Source of the DNA: an uncultured Desulfobacteraceae bacterium
GTDB lineage: Bacteria > Desulfobacterota > Desulfobacteria > Desulfobacterales > UBA2174
DNA length: 5,871 nt
Direction: 5' to 3'
NCBI GenBank assembly: GCA_937982505.1
Contig: CALJLV010000110.1
Coordinates: forward strand, 1 to 5,871
A program made the position numbers and the translations under genes. The notes under the pieces were generated by a model, which saw only the letters and a list, made by a program, of their open reading frames with translations, had not been told where the DNA came from and made no database searches. The stretch's first letter is position 1. Every line of letters begins with the position of its first letter. Shown here piece by piece: positions 5,398 to 5,871 of the stretch.

Positions 5398-5871
5398 AGA
5401 CCTCCGGCCTGACGATCCACCAGTACATTGACCGTTCCAGCGGAGCGGTGAAAACCGAGCGGCTTGTGGCCGACCGGCTGGTCAATCTCCTGTATGATCC
5501 GGGGCGCGAGCGGATGCCGGTCCTCTTCAAGACGCTGACCGCCGCGCGCGCCAGCCGCTGGCTGGGGTGGACCCAATATGATCGGCCCTGCAGGTCTCCC
5601 CGGGCCGCGGCCCGGCGCCTGGCCCGGTCCCTGGAGGTGGATTTGAGCGAGTGCTGCGATGCGACCCTGGCCCTCTCTTCCCCGCGCCGGCTCTTCGAGC
5701 GTCAGATCCGCTACTGGGAATGCCGGCCGCAGCCCGATGATCCGGCCGTGGTTACGTCCCCGGCCGACGCGCGCCTGCTGGTGACGTCCCTTGCGGCCAC
5801 GTCTCTGTTTTTCATCTTCAACAAGGATATCGGTTTTCTGCCGGGCGATATCCAGTCCAAGCTCGATCCTT
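5394..5871 (+). CDS. Phosphatidylserine decarboxylase-like protein, N-terminal part, cut by window end
   Basis: The first 159 residues are visible. The layout resembles class II-type PSDs, which make phosphatidylethanolamine from phosphatidylserine at the membrane: an N-terminal IHQYIDRSSG (8-17), then the AD-RLVNLLYD block, a helical linker, FERQIRYWECRP (101-112) in the place of the usual F-x-R-x-L-x-P-x-A-R-P motif, and SPADA (122-126), followed by FFIFNKDIGF. D125 would be the aspartate that drives self-cleavage (D90 in E. coli Psd, from memory). Usual PSDs have SPADG, so Gly to Ala is a change. The C-terminal half, with the histidine and the pyruvoyl-forming serine motif, lies outside the window, so activity cannot be judged. 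Start ATG 5394 overlaps the upstream stop in ATGA, suggesting coupled translation. A PSD-like paralogue with another substrate is possible. Confidence 0.7.
   Translation, partial: MKTSGLTIHQYIDRSSGAVKTERLVADRLVNLLYDPGRERMPVLFKTLTAARASRWLGWTQYDRPCRSPRAAARRLARSLEVDLSECCDATLALSSPRRLFERQIRYWECRPQPDDPAVVTSPADARLLVTSLAATSLFFIFNKDIGFLPGDIQSKLDP

Overview
This 5.9 kb window is high-GC bacterial DNA. It comes from a Gram-negative organism with an outer membrane, because it encodes an LpxR-type lipid A deacylase with a signal peptide. The gene mix and protein style (a stand-alone LarA-type racemase, and a class II-like phosphatidylserine decarboxylase beside a large unknown protein) would fit a deltaproteobacterial (Desulfobacterota) genome. 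That placement is an impression, not something the sequence proves. No tRNA, rRNA, CRISPR array or insertion sequence was found.

Layout. Bases 1-216 hold no supportable gene, but contain a plausible promoter with repeat elements in front of a forward lpxR-like gene (217-1236). A reverse-strand gene (2643 down to 1321) encodes a LarA/DUF2088-type nickel-pincer racemase or epimerase homologue. It converges tail to tail with lpxR across 84 bp. The 343-bp divergent region 2644-2986 contains a good reverse-strand promoter for the larA-like gene, with a perfect 13-bp palindrome filling most of its spacer. It ends with a strong Shine-Dalgarno sequence for the forward gene at 2987.

The most unusual locus is 2987-5397. 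One coding sequence of about 802 codons can be followed across the whole stretch, but it is broken in three places: an in-frame TAG at 3725-3727, a one-base shift near 4849-4850, and a second one-base shift in a GGGG run at 5109-5112. Removing one base at each shift restores a smooth protein that ends exactly in an ATGA overlap with the next gene. I do not recognise the family. The next gene (5394 to the window edge) is the N-terminal part of a phosphatidylserine decarboxylase-like protein.

How they may work together. LpxR edits lipid A in the outer membrane, and the PSD-like enzyme would act on phospholipids, so two of the four loci concern envelope lipids. The overlapping start and stop codons suggest that the unknown ~800-residue protein and the PSD-like protein are co-translated, so the unknown protein may belong to lipid metabolism; this is inference. 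The LarA-like gene appears to be a separate, independently promoted unit.
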